64,000 nucleotides of DNA from positions 186,001 to 250,000 of the forward strand of contig CANIQT010000001.1 in assembly GCA_947469885.1 (NCBI GenBank). Reading direction: 5' to 3'. Origin of the DNA: Bacteroidota bacterium. GTDB taxonomy: Bacteria > Bacteroidota > Bacteroidia > 2-12-FULL-35-15. Below the pieces are notes generated by a model. That model worked only from the letters and a program-made list of their open reading frames with translations, was not told where the DNA came from and searched no databases. Shown here piece by piece: positions 44,181 through 53,261 of this stretch (its first letter is position 1; each line of letters begins with the position of its first letter). The position numbers and the translations under genes are program-made.

Positions 44181-46214
44181 TTAATTTTTTACCTGTTCAT
44201 ATTCCACTACTCCACCTTTACCAAACAACCGTAATGCAATTTCTTTTCCGGTTCCCAATTCATTTTTAAACACTAATTGCTCATTGCTAACAATGATTTT
44301 GCCGCTTGCACTTTTTACATTGATTATTGCTTCATACAATTTTCCTTTTTTTGAAAATTTAATGGAAGCCTGCGGACTTTCGTTCTTTTCATTCGACCAT
44401 TCAATATCGCAATCCTTTAACTCTTCTGTTACTTTGGTAATAACTTCATCGCTCACACCAGTAACTGAAAGATTCATTTTCATGGTAATGCCACTAAATG
44501 GAAGCAATTGAGGATAGACATCGAAATAATTATTTCTTATCACATTAATTTTTGTGTTGTCATCTTCTTTGTCATAGCTTTTGGCAAGCACCTCATAAAG
44601 CCTTGCAAGAAATAATTTTTCGGCTGCTGTATCAGCCATATTCTCGTTTGGAGTATCGGATGATGAAGATAAAAAAGATTGTCTCAATAAATTTTCACCA
44701 GAGGCAATTGCTTCTTTTTTATCTCCGTTTTCATATTTCAGTTTGGTACAAAACAATTTAAAGTAACGTTGAATTTTTTTTCGTTTGTCTTTCAACTGGT
44801 AATCCTCATATTTTTTCTGAAAAAACGAATTACTAAAATCCTTAAGCAAATACATCGTTTCATCAAATGTAACAGTGGATTCATTGCAAAACAAATCATA
44901 CACCACTCTTTTACGTTCGGGGTTATTTGCCATTTCATTTACCACTACATATACTTCCAGATACTTTTCGATTTTTAATGCAATGAAATTATACAAATCA
45001 GTAAATGAATACCACCAGCCGCTGTTTACAAACTTTATCTGTGCTGCTTTTTTATCAATTAACTGTACCTTCAGCAAATGGATGGTAAAATCATATTGCG
45101 ATTGAGTAAGTGTGGTTCCAATGTGTAACTCTTTAAAATTATTTGCTTTGGAAAGATAGAACTCGCAACTGTCTAATTGTCCGTCATACAAATAACTTCT
45201 TGCCAACGCAATAGAGTACCAACCAAAACCGGGAGTAGAGCCGCTTTGAGCAATTTTTTTATTTTCCATCTGTATCGCCTCTTTTGTTTTTCCAGCCCAG
45301 ACAAGTAAAGTAGGTACATAATAATATTTTTCATCCAATCCGTTTGCTCTGTACAATTGCCTTTTGTTGAAATACTCAATTCCCTTATCAAAATTTCCCA
45401 TTTCAATATTCAACTCGGCATAATTGCCCCACGATATTCTGTTTCCTTCTTCCAGTTTTTTGTAATAGTATTCTGCACTGTCGTAACTTTGCTTGTAAGC
45501 ATGAAGTATAGCAAGGTTGTGATAAATAATCAATCGGTCTCCATCGGCCTGCATAGGACCAAACCAATAATCATTTAACGATTGATTTTTTTGAATTTGT
45601 TCAAAGCCCTTATAACAGCACCGGAATGCCATCTTCTCATTTTCTTCAATTGAATTTTTAAGAAAATCATATTTATCAGAAGTAAAAAAACGATTGCGGT
45701 GATACAACCATGCTCGCTCATTATCAATGCCAAAAAAATCTTTCCTGAAATGATAACTATCTATTTTATCAAGCAATGCCATTGATGAATCAGGCATTTC
45801 AATATTGTTGTAACAAAGATGCAGTGCATTATGTATCTGAAATAAATCATTGAACTTACTTTGATTATCCATGTAAAAAACAGGAGAAGTAAAGAGTTGG
45901 CGAAATGTTTTACCTAAATCCTTATTAATTAAATCAAATGCTTTTCGTAAAGGATAGATTGCATTTTTATAACCCAGATAATCAGAACTCCGTTCGTATT
46001 TATATATTCCTTCATACATCCATCCCACATAATAAGTGCTGTCAAGCCTAATAAATTCAAGGCTTCGGGGCAGGGCATCTTTATCATACGCTGATACTCC
46101 TATTCGTTTTGCGTCAATTTCGTAACGTGCAGCAAAATTCTTTTGTGCCGAAATGGTATTGAAATTAATTCCAAAACAAATTGAAAGTAAAAATATGAAA
46201 AAGTTTTTTTTCAT
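44181..46214 (-). CDS. Secreted TPR-like protein of unknown function
   Basis: A 677-residue protein with a signal peptide (to about 23, ISAQ). Most of it is helical with weak tetratricopeptide character (HNLAILHAYKQSYDSAEYYYKKLEEG, GNFDKGIEYFNKRQLY). The final 110 residues form a beta-type domain (LSVTGVSDEVITKVTEELKD). It lies 3 bases after moxR and 12 before the hydrolase, so it is part of one transcript. Role unknown; linkage with MoxR suggests an assembly or envelope function. Confidence 0.75.
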   Translation of the reverse strand: MKKNFFIFLLSICFGINFNTISAQKNFAARYEIDAKRIGVSAYDKDALPRSLEFIRLDSTYYVGWMYEGIYKYERSSDYLGYKNAIYPLRKAFDLINKDLGKTFRQLFTSPVFYMDNQSKFNDLFQIHNALHLCYNNIEMPDSSMALLDKIDSYHFRKDFFGIDNERAWLYHRNRFFTSDKYDFLKNSIEENEKMAFRCCYKGFEQIQKNQSLNDYWFGPMQADGDRLIIYHNLAILHAYKQSYDSAEYYYKKLEEGNRISWGNYAELNIEMGNFDKGIEYFNKRQLYRANGLDEKYYYVPTLLVWAGKTKEAIQMENKKIAQSGSTPGFGWYSIALARSYLYDGQLDSCEFYLSKANNFKELHIGTTLTQSQYDFTIHLLKVQLIDKKAAQIKFVNSGWWYSFTDLYNFIALKIEKYLEVYVVVNEMANNPERKRVVYDLFCNESTVTFDETMYLLKDFSNSFFQKKYEDYQLKDKRKKIQRYFKLFCTKLKYENGDKKEAIASGENLLRQSFLSSSSDTPNENMADTAAEKLFLARLYEVLAKSYDKEDDNTKINVIRNNYFDVYPQLLPFSGITMKMNLSVTGVSDEVITKVTEELKDCDIEWSNEKNESPQASIKFSKKGKLYEAIINVKSASGKIIVSNEQLVFKNELGTGKEIALRLFGKGGVVEYEQVKN

Positions 46215-46217
46215 ACT

Positions 46218-47231
46218 TTACAACGAACTCTGATTATAAGTATTTGCATTTGTTGTAATCTTCAACCGGCTCAATCTATCTAATTCTTTAGCTAATATGC
46301 CAGCCAATGCTTTTTGTTTTGCTTCCTTGTTTCTATAAATCAAACGATGGTCGAGCACAGCAGGAGTAAGTTGATTCAAATCATCTTCGGTTACAAATGT
46401 TCTTCCGTTCACCAAAGCAAAAGCTTTCAAACATTTCAAAAATGTAATTCCACTTCGTGTGGATGCGCCTAAAATAATATCAGCATGTTTGCGGGTATCT
46501 CTTACAATGTTTCTCACTCCGGTAATTATCTCCTCATGAATAAATACTTTTTCGGTTTGTTCCTGCAAAAACAAAATTTCTTTCATACTCAATACCTGCT
46601 TAATGTTATCAAGGTTATTTTGAATACCCAAGTAGTCTTTATAAATATTCAATTCCGTTTCTTCATCCACATAACCAAAATAAATTTTAATAAAAAACCG
46701 ATCCAACTGTGCTGCCGGAAGCGGATAGGTTCCTTCCATCTCCACAGGATTTTGAGTAGCAATGGTAAAAAACAATTTTTCCAAAGGATACGTTGTTTCA
46801 CCCATTGTTATCTGGTGTTCTGCCATACATTCCAACAAAGCAGATTGTACTTTTGGCGAAGCACGGTTGATTTCGTCTGCCAACAATAAGTTACAGAACA
46901 ATGGTCCTTTCTTAAAAACAAATTCCTTTTTTACATCATCAAAAATGTGTGAACCAATTAAATCCATTGGCAATAAATCAGGGGTAAACTGAATCCGTTT
47001 AAAACTTGCTTCTCCTCCTTTTTCACCTGCAATACTTTTTGCAAGCGTTTTTGCCATCACTGTTTTTCCCGTCCCAGGATTGTCTTCCATCAGAATGTGT
47101 CCCTTTGCTAAAAGGGCTGTTAATACAAATTGTATCTGCATCCGTTTGCCGCGAATCACAGTTTCCACATTATCAACAAGTTTCTGAATGTTGCCTAATG
47201 TCTGCTCTAATTGTACATTTTGTTCTTCCAT
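46218..47231 (-). CDS. MoxR family AAA+ ATPase
   Basis: A 337-residue AAA_3 ATPase: Walker A NPGTGKTVMAK at about 56, PDLLPMDLIG, Walker B LLLADEINRASPKVQSALLECMAEHQ, sensor TIATQNPVEMEGTYPLPAAQLDRF and the arginine-containing lid LGASTRSGITFLKCL. MoxR proteins act as chaperones for maturation of partner complexes, often with a VWA-domain protein. None is adjacent here; the partners are a transglutaminase-like membrane protein and a TPR protein. Confidence 0.94.
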   Translation of the reverse strand: MEEQNVQLEQTLGNIQKLVDNVETVIRGKRMQIQFVLTALLAKGHILMEDNPGTGKTVMAKTLAKSIAGEKGGEASFKRIQFTPDLLPMDLIGSHIFDDVKKEFVFKKGPLFCNLLLADEINRASPKVQSALLECMAEHQITMGETTYPLEKLFFTIATQNPVEMEGTYPLPAAQLDRFFIKIYFGYVDEETELNIYKDYLGIQNNLDNIKQVLSMKEILFLQEQTEKVFIHEEIITGVRNIVRDTRKHADIILGASTRSGITFLKCLKAFALVNGRTFVTEDDLNQLTPAVLDHRLIYRNKEAKQKALAGILAKELDRLSRLKITTNANTYNQSSL

Positions 47232-47239
47232 TGTTTTAT

Positions 47240-49852
47240 TTATTTAGGTTGTGTAAAATAATTAATCATGTTATAAATATTTAAAAACTTAGCAAATCGT
47301 GTTTTCAATTTTATTTTGTTTCTCACCTGTATAATAAACGGTTTGTAAAACTCGTTCACCATTTTTTGTTCCGTTTCTGTAAGTGGCACACTACTGTATT
47401 TTATTTTCTGATACACATTGCTAAACGCATTTATGTTACTTCCGAATTTCAAATCCATCGCATAAGCATATTCCTGCGGACCTTTTTCGTTCCTGAAATA
47501 ACCCATCTGATTCAAGTAATACAACGAAGCGCGATAGCTGTTATAAGCTTTATTCGCATTCATTTTTTTTGCTTTTGCATTTAAGTACTGCCATATTAAC
47601 CACGGTGAAATAAATAATAAAATAACCAATGCAGTAATAATTAATAATATACTCCACCCCACTTTTATCCAGTCAATCGGCTCACCGGGAAGTTCTTTGT
47701 TTTTCTTTTTAAGTTTTTTTAATTCTTCTTTGCTCATCACTTTTATTTCGTCAATAGGAACGGGATTAGGCAATTTCTTTAACACCGAAGCCAGACTATC
47801 TTTCGAAGTTGCCAGAATATTTTTCAATAATTCAGAAAACGAAACGGCTGTAATGTGTACTCCTTTTTTCAGTGAACTTAATTTCACTGCCCCCGTATCG
47901 GCTGATATAGTGGCAATAGAAACATCTATGGTCATTTCCTTTGCAATCTTTGTATCATAATCTTTATCGTGATACAACAGTTTTTCCACTGTCATTTTAA
48001 TTTGTTTTTTTGCTGTATCCAATGCCAATATTTCTCCATCAGCCACCAAATATGTTTGAGGCATATTCGTTGGAGGCGTTCCATCGGGCTGTGTGGCTTG
48101 ATGTGTATTCATGTCGGGAACGGTGGTATCAAAGTCAATCCAACCATACCCCTGGAAATAAACTTGTGTCCACGCATGCGCTTGATTAGCATAAAACCAA
48201 TACCATCCCGGATTTTTACTGCTTCTGTCCACCGTCAAATATCCTGCTGCCACTCGGCTTGGAATACCCAATGAACGAAGCATAAACAAAGTAGCCCCTG
48301 CATAGTATGCACAATATCCTTTTTTGTTTTCAAACAAAAAATACGTCAGCTTATTTGCACTTGGCATTCCCGGAATGCCAGGGTTATCAGTGTATTTAAA
48401 GAGTGGCTGATTAAATTCATCTTTACTCAAAAAATAATCGCGTATCGCAATCATTTTATCAACGGGCGTTTTAGCATTTCTCGTCACTTGTTTTGCCAAT
48501 GCAGTTATTTTTTTATAATCCGCATTGTTAGGCATAAAAGTATAATAGTCCATAAACTTTTTATCAGGACCAGTTATCTTTTTCACTTCCCTCAGTTTAG
48601 TAAACCTCACGTTCTGAAACTGCTCCAGCATTTTATTTCCCGCAGGGTTATATATAAAGTAAGCGCTGTTCAAATCGCTCACCCACATTTTTGCACGATA
48701 CGTACTCTTATATTGCTCCTTATATTCTTTCGGCACACTCATCGGCTGACAGAAAAATGCAGTGGAAGGTGCCAAATACCTGTTTGCAGAAAGCATCACT
48801 TTATAAATATCGGCTGTAACTACTTTGCGATTTTTTGTGGCAAACGTATTTTTAATCACTGTAGAATCCCACTTCGCAAAGTACAATGGAATTCGAGAAG
48901 GGTCCGGCTCATACAAATCATTATAAGGCATCAAACTATCGCGCTCAAAAGTTTGAGTCAACGTATCAAACTTAGTGTAGTAGCACGAAGTAAAGTAAAG
49001 CGGATTAGGAGTTTTACCATCATCAAAATAATTATCCAGCTTTGCCACAAATATTAATTGCTTGTCTTTACTCAACGAACCCGACAATTTAGTCTGATCT
49101 TTATTTCCAATCCCTCCATCCTTATCCTGTTGATTCATGTTCTCACTATTCGCGTCTCCCTTGTTATAATTGGCTTGCGCATTGCCCCATTTTTTTTCAA
49201 TTGTTGCAAAATCGCTCTTAAAAATATTAAACAACACCAAAAACATAACCAACAACACCAACAAAAATCCACTCACACGCTTAAAAATAAACCACCAGAA
49301 TTTTGTTTCTTCTTCGTTCATATTCCTTATCAACTCTGCTGTGTAGATGATGTAAAACGAATAAGCCAGCACAGGTGCAAATGCCGAAATCAACACATTC
49401 ACCTTCACATCCGTAGTCTTACTCACCACCACAATCTGCAGCACCAACAACAACACACTCCACAAAATAGTGAAATACCTTGTGCGGCTAAAACCAAAGC
49501 CAGCCAACCATCCCAGCGAAAACAAAAAGATAAAAACAATAAACTGAACCGACAAATAAAAGGCATCGAACTCGCCTACAGAAATACTCCCCACATATTT
49601 ATAAATGCTGTAATAAAACCAAAACAACACCGCAGCAGTAGTAATAAACCGGAATCGCCAGGCGTAAAACACAGTAGTAATCACTATTCCAGCCATAAAA
49701 TAATATCCCTGGTGTATCCAGTCGTTTTCAAGAATGGTGTAAAACCTGTTTACATCCCACAGCAAATAAAAAAAGAACAGCACAGTAGGCGCCACCAACA
49801 ATATCAGTTGTGCTATTACTTTTTTCCAGCTATGAATTCTTTTTATTGCCAT
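47240..49852 (-). CDS. Transglutaminase-like membrane protein (TgpA-type layout)
   Basis: An 870-residue protein starting at the ATG at 49852. The alternative TTG at 49873 lies against a TATATTTG promoter element. It has six or seven N-terminal membrane helices (to about 215) and an extracytoplasmic region with a transglutaminase-like core: catalytic Cys in KGYCAYYAGATLFM, His in NQAHAWTQVYF, Asp in WIDFDTTVPD. One more helix near 745 precedes a cytoplasmic tail. Such proteins are found beside MoxR ATPases in many bacteria. The natural substrate is unknown. Confidence 0.88.
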   Translation of the reverse strand: MAIKRIHSWKKVIAQLILLVAPTVLFFFYLLWDVNRFYTILENDWIHQGYYFMAGIVITTVFYAWRFRFITTAAVLFWFYYSIYKYVGSISVGEFDAFYLSVQFIVFIFLFSLGWLAGFGFSRTRYFTILWSVLLLVLQIVVVSKTTDVKVNVLISAFAPVLAYSFYIIYTAELIRNMNEEETKFWWFIFKRVSGFLLVLLVMFLVLFNIFKSDFATIEKKWGNAQANYNKGDANSENMNQQDKDGGIGNKDQTKLSGSLSKDKQLIFVAKLDNYFDDGKTPNPLYFTSCYYTKFDTLTQTFERDSLMPYNDLYEPDPSRIPLYFAKWDSTVIKNTFATKNRKVVTADIYKVMLSANRYLAPSTAFFCQPMSVPKEYKEQYKSTYRAKMWVSDLNSAYFIYNPAGNKMLEQFQNVRFTKLREVKKITGPDKKFMDYYTFMPNNADYKKITALAKQVTRNAKTPVDKMIAIRDYFLSKDEFNQPLFKYTDNPGIPGMPSANKLTYFLFENKKGYCAYYAGATLFMLRSLGIPSRVAAGYLTVDRSSKNPGWYWFYANQAHAWTQVYFQGYGWIDFDTTVPDMNTHQATQPDGTPPTNMPQTYLVADGEILALDTAKKQIKMTVEKLLYHDKDYDTKIAKEMTIDVSIATISADTGAVKLSSLKKGVHITAVSFSELLKNILATSKDSLASVLKKLPNPVPIDEIKVMSKEELKKLKKKNKELPGEPIDWIKVGWSILLIITALVILLFISPWLIWQYLNAKAKKMNANKAYNSYRASLYYLNQMGYFRNEKGPQEYAYAMDLKFGSNINAFSNVYQKIKYSSVPLTETEQKMVNEFYKPFIIQVRNKIKLKTRFAKFLNIYNMINYFTQPK

Positions 49853-49870
49853 TTTAATTTTTGAAGGATG

Positions 49871-49878
49871 CAAATATA
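49871..49878 (-). promoter_or_regulatory. Candidate -7 element (TATATTTG) of the transglutaminase-MoxR operon
   Basis: On the minus strand TATATTTG matches TAnnTTTG and lies 18 bases before the ATG at 49852. Upstream of it is a short TTAGTCA/TTGGTCA tandem repeat (49884-49917). Confidence 0.5.
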
Positions 49879-50013
49879 GTAATTAGTCATTAGTCATTGG
49901 TCATTAGTCATTGGTTGGTTGGTGAAAAAAAGCGGGTGATGGGAACACGGATTTTATAAGACAGTTATGATTAAAAATGATTTATGATTTATTCTTATGC
50001 TGACATAGAAACC

Positions 50014-50041
50014 GGCTCAAACAACCACTGGTTGTTTGCCC
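50014..50041. repeat. Hairpin element GGCTCAAA...TTTGCCCT, copy 1
   Basis: GGCTCAAACAACCA is followed by CTGGTTGTTTGCCCT: an inverted repeat CAAACAACCA/TGGTTGTTTG with almost no loop. The outer bases GGCTCAAA and TTTGCCCT are identical to those of the element at 51181-51209, while the inner stem differs and is compensated on both sides. Confidence 0.7.
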
Positions 50042-50288
50042 TGTCTTCGACAATTATGATAGGGAATAATTTGGAAGAGATGATTTTTATTTGAAATTGA
50101 TTTCGATTGAGTGAATTATGGTTGAAGTTTTTTTAATTGTGTGTTTTGTTTTTTGAGATGAGTTGTGTTTTGAGAAATAAATGGAATCATTCGGATGATT
50201 TATGGTATTGTTCGGGATGAATTTGTATGCGTTTGTTTAGAATTTGTTTTCGTTTATTGAAACAGAGGTAGGGTTTTAGGGGCGGCTT

Positions 50289-50582
50289 ATGTCATTATTT
50301 GGAAAATTAATGTCGATTTGGGAGAAATTCATGTCGTTTGCGGAGCGAATCTTGTCAATTTCGGAGCAGTTAATGTCGATTGCGGGGAGTGAAGTGTCAG
50401 TTGCGGAGCGTGACGTATCGTTTTCTGTGTGTGTCACATCGGTTGAGGAGCGTTCACTATCAATTTCGGAGCCTGTCATATCGATTACTGTGTGTGTCAT
50501 ATCGATTACTGTGTGTGTCATATCGATTGCGGTGTGTTTCATGTCATTTGCGGAGCGTAGCGTATCAATTGCGGAGCGTGCA
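50289..50582. repeat. Diverged 21-bp tandem repeat, 14 units
   Basis: Fourteen consecutive 21-base units with no insertion or deletion; the common pattern is ATGTCnATTGCGGAGCGTnnC. Two neighbouring units (50478 and 50499) are identical; others differ at up to half their positions. Plus-strand translation gives heptads like MSIAERx, minus-strand gives heptads like THTVIDM. A plus-strand frame starts at ATG 50289 and ends shortly after the array. Confidence 0.9.
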
Positions 50583-50658
50583 GTATGATGTTCTTGAGGT
50601 GATTTCTTTTGTTTTAGAAAGTGAATGTTTGTTATTTGATTGATTATCAGAATTATTG

Positions 50659-50701
50659 TACCCCCCCCAGCCCCCTCCTTGAAAAAGGAGTGGGTGACGG
50701 G
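50659..50701. repeat. GC-rich imperfect palindrome, copy 2
   Basis: A C8 run and CCCCCTCCTT, then GAAAAAGGAG and TGGGTGACGGG, form a stem-loop around CCTCCTT/AAGGAG. Same style as the element at 2254-2305 (in opposite sense of G and C arms). It lies about 55 bases upstream of the HTH gene. Confidence 0.6.
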
Positions 50702-50755
50702 ACGTGAAGTAGAGTGTATTGAAAAAATGATTAGTTTTGAGAAAAAAATAAAATT

Positions 50756-51127
50756 ATGGACATACATATAGGAAGTATTATTAAGAAAGTGGTGGCTGAG
50801 AAAAAGTCATCCGCAAGTTACCTGGCTGATAAAATTGGCATTACTACAGGGAGTGTAAACCGACTTTATAGTTATAAATCTGTGCAAACTGAAATGTTGG
50901 TTGCAATAAGTGTTGCTTTGGATTATGATTTTTTTGCGGTTTATTCGGGTGGACTGAATATTAGAAAAGAGGAAGTGAAAGTGGTTTCGGAGTGTGAAAA
51001 AATGCTGGAGGAAAAAACTGCAGAACTTGAAAAAGTGAAAAAAGAAAACTTTAAAGAAGTAGAAGCGTTGCAAAAAGAAATGGCTTATGTGAAGGAGATT
51101 AATGAGTTGCTGAGGAGGAAGAAGTGA
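50756..51127 (+). CDS. Small XRE-type HTH protein with C-terminal coiled coil
   Basis: A 123-residue protein. Residues about 1-62 form an XRE/Cro-like helix-turn-helix (IIKKVVAEKKSSASYLADKIGITTGSVNRLYSYKSVQTEMLVAISVALDYDFF). Residues about 72-120 form a charged coiled coil (Glu/Lys heptads). The HTH plus coiled coil suggests a dimeric DNA-binding protein. It is flanked by repeats on both sides rather than by genes; its targets could be nearby, which is speculation. Confidence 0.8.
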   Translation: MDIHIGSIIKKVVAEKKSSASYLADKIGITTGSVNRLYSYKSVQTEMLVAISVALDYDFFAVYSGGLNIRKEEVKVVSECEKMLEEKTAELEKVKKENFKEVEALQKEMAYVKEINELLRRKK

Positions 51128-51180
51128 TTAGTGCGTTTGAAGTATATGGTATGATGAGAACGCTGAACTTACACCAAGCT

Positions 51181-51209
51181 GGCTCAAATGTCCATTAGAC
51201 ATTTGCCCT
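51181..51209. repeat. Hairpin element GGCTCAAA...TTTGCCCT, copy 2
   Basis: GGCTCAAATGTCCA, TTA, then GACATTTGCCCT: stem CAAATGTC/GACATTTG. Outer bases match copy 1 at 50014-50041; the stem centre differs but stays paired. Confidence 0.7.
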
Positions 51210-51578
51210 ATGATTGGAGATAAAAAAAATGATTTTGATTGTGGCAAGATACCACACAATAAAGGTCACGAGTTTGGAAACTCGCGACTGCGGGTTAACC
51301 AACTAAGCGCAGTTCTGCTACAAGTTTAAATAATCAGGTAAGTTTTACTTATAAGATTAAAACAAAAAACTCTTTGCAGAAATGTTGGGTGTTTTTTTGT
51401 TAAATATTCAACTCCGAACGGAGTTGTAGGGGTGGGGTGGTTATCTTTTAAACCTATTTCAAACTGGGGGCTATTAACATTTGACTCCTGTGGAAGTCTT
51501 TAGGATTTGATTTTGAAAATAAAAAAACTCCTTACTAAAAAAGTAAAGAGTTTTTTATTTCACTTTTTGTGAAGTGTA

Positions 51579-51617
51579 AAAAAACCTCCAAATTCGGAAA
51601 GGACCGAATTTGGAGGC
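51579..51617 (-). terminator. Terminator of the sodium:solute symporter gene
   Basis: A perfect 13-bp stem, CCTCCAAATTCGG (51585-51597) with CCGAATTTGGAGG (51604-51616). On the minus strand it is followed by a T7 run and begins directly at the stop codon. Confidence 0.92.
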
Positions 51618-53084
51618 TTAAGCTTTACCGCTCTTCGAAATAATCAACAACCCTATAAAAGTAAACAGCCCATTTACAATCAGCATTTCGAAACCAAACT
51701 TGTAACCGTTAAATAGCTCTTTCGAAAATTCGTTGAGAATAATGCAAACAATGGGAGAAAGAATACAAATAAGAGGAACAAATTTATCATGCACTTGTTT
51801 TTTGGTAAACAGTCCAAATGAGTATAAACCCAGCAAAGGACCATAAGTATAACCCGCCCAGGTAAAGAGATTATTTATGACCGCATCATTATTAACTAAT
51901 TTAAAAATAACAATTACAAGCAAAAGTATTCCAGCAAAAGTGAAATGAACCCGATATCTGATTTTCTTTTTTTCCTCTTCCGATTTCAGTTCATTGTCTT
52001 TAAGTCCAAGAAAATCAATACAAAACACAGATGTCAATGCTGTGAGTGCACCATCAGCACTAGGGAAGGCGGCTGATATTAAACCGATAATAAAAAATAT
52101 AGCTGAAACAGTTCCAAGATGGTCTAATGCAACGGTTGGAAAAACATTGTCGGAAACAATTTTCATTTTAGCATCAAGCAAAAGCGGAACACTTTGGTCG
52201 GCTGCATAAATGTAAAGCAGTGCGCCAAGGATAAGGAAAAAGATGTTGACCAATAAAAGTACGAAGGTGAAGGTGAGCACATTTTTCTGTGCTTCCCCAA
52301 TGTTTTTGCACGAGATGTTCTTTTGCATCATTTCCTGGTCAAGCCCTGTCATAGCAATAGCAATAAACATCCCTCCAAAAAACTGTTTTGGGAAGAAAGA
52401 TTTCATTCTCCAATCAGTAAAAAATATTTGTGCGTACTGCGAATTCGTAATTTTATCATACACTCCCGATATGTTGAGGTTAAGATGTTGCATGATGAAA
52501 ACGATGGAGAGGATAACGGAAAGCAGCATGAATGTGGTTTGCAAGGTATCAGTATAGACAATAGTTTTTACTCCGCCCTGATAAGTATATAACAATATCA
52601 ACGCAAGAAACACCGCAACGGTAACAAAAAAGGGAACTCCAAGCGAATCAAAAACAAATGTTTGTAATACATTAACAACAATATATAACCGGAATGATGC
52701 ACCAACTACACGGGAGAGAATAAAAAAGAAAGCACCGGTGCGGTAAGAATAATTTCCGAAACGTTGTTGTAAATAAGTATAAATGGAAGTGAGATTTAGT
52801 TTGTAATACACTGGCAGCAATACGTACGCAATCACAATGTATCCTATTAAATAACCCAACACTACCTGAAAATATCCAAAATTAGCAGTGCCAACGGCTC
52901 CCGGAACGGAAATAAATGTAACACCTGAAAGGGAAGCACCTATCATTCCATACGCAACAAGATACCATTTGGAAGAGCGGTTGCCGACATAATATGTTTC
53001 ATTAGTTGCACCACGAGCGGTAATTTTTGTTACGGCAAATAGAAGAATACAATAGGTGATGATGCAGATGAGAATGATTGACAT
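51618..53084 (-). CDS. Sodium:solute symporter family (SSS) transporter
   Basis: A 488-residue protein with about thirteen membrane helices. SSS features are YYVGNRSSKWYLVAYGMIGASLSGVTFISVPGAVG, the family segment RVVGASFRLYIVVNVLQ, TYQGGVKTIVYTDTLQ, AMTGLDQEMMQKN and AAFPSADGALTALTS. It moves a small solute with Na+ into the cell; the substrate cannot be read from sequence. It stands alone with its own terminator. Confidence 0.92.
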   Translation of the reverse strand: MSIILICIITYCILLFAVTKITARGATNETYYVGNRSSKWYLVAYGMIGASLSGVTFISVPGAVGTANFGYFQVVLGYLIGYIVIAYVLLPVYYKLNLTSIYTYLQQRFGNYSYRTGAFFFILSRVVGASFRLYIVVNVLQTFVFDSLGVPFFVTVAVFLALILLYTYQGGVKTIVYTDTLQTTFMLLSVILSIVFIMQHLNLNISGVYDKITNSQYAQIFFTDWRMKSFFPKQFFGGMFIAIAMTGLDQEMMQKNISCKNIGEAQKNVLTFTFVLLLVNIFFLILGALLYIYAADQSVPLLLDAKMKIVSDNVFPTVALDHLGTVSAIFFIIGLISAAFPSADGALTALTSVFCIDFLGLKDNELKSEEEKKKIRYRVHFTFAGILLLVIVIFKLVNNDAVINNLFTWAGYTYGPLLGLYSFGLFTKKQVHDKFVPLICILSPIVCIILNEFSKELFNGYKFGFEMLIVNGLFTFIGLLIISKSGKA

Positions 53085-53089
53085 CAGTA

Positions 53090-53254
53090 ATTGGGAATTA
53101 AGAATTAGGAATTAGGAATTATGTTTTACTTTTACACGCTTTAAATTACGTTAGCAAAGAAAATAAAATTAAGAACAACTTTGCCAAAAGGTAAATAAAG
53201 TATATGAACAAAGATTTACACAGTTGGAATTAGGAATTAGGATTTAGGATTTGA
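53090..53254. repeat. Short AATTAGG-type direct repeats before asnB
   Basis: Two clusters of 7-base direct repeats, at about 53092-53119 (GGAATTA units) and 53222-53252 (GGAATTAGGATTTA-type units), flank the start region between the divergent symporter and asnB genes. This resembles the simple heptameric repeats seen in other gaps of this window. Confidence 0.6.
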
Positions 53255-53261
53255 ATATTAT

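Larger units (their letters stand above)
49879..50755. other. Gene-poor region with repeats
   Basis: About 880 bases without a convincing gene. In order it holds the short TAGTCAT-type repeat (49884-49917), hairpin element copy 1 (50014-50041), the 21-bp tandem array (50289-50582) and the GC-rich palindrome copy 2 (50659-50701). Open frames across the array on both strands are by-products of its period. Confidence 0.6.
51128..51617. other. Intergenic region with several palindromes
   Basis: About 490 bases. It holds hairpin element copy 2 (51181-51209), CGAGTTTGGAAACTCG (51269-51284), CAACTCCGAACGGAGTTG (51409-51426), a hairpin with T tract AAACTCCTTACT...AGTAAAGAGTTTTTT (about 51525-51557), and the terminator of the symporter gene. 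No ORF is convincing. Confidence 0.6.

Noticed and set aside
50289..50582. CRISPR array
   Set aside because: The 21-bp units are contiguous without spacers and no cas genes lie nearby.
50276..50767. Minus-strand 163-residue frame through the 21-bp array
   Set aside because: It starts in the promoter of the divergent HTH gene and runs through the GC-rich palindrome. Its length is explained by the repeat period. Kept only as part of a finding.
50756..51127. Toxin-antitoxin pair or phage repressor
   Set aside because: The HTH gene has no adjacent toxin-like or phage gene on either side.
53092..53252. Attachment sites from the paired GGAATTA repeats
   Set aside because: They are simple heptamer repeats of the kind found in several gaps here, with no integrase or tRNA next to them.
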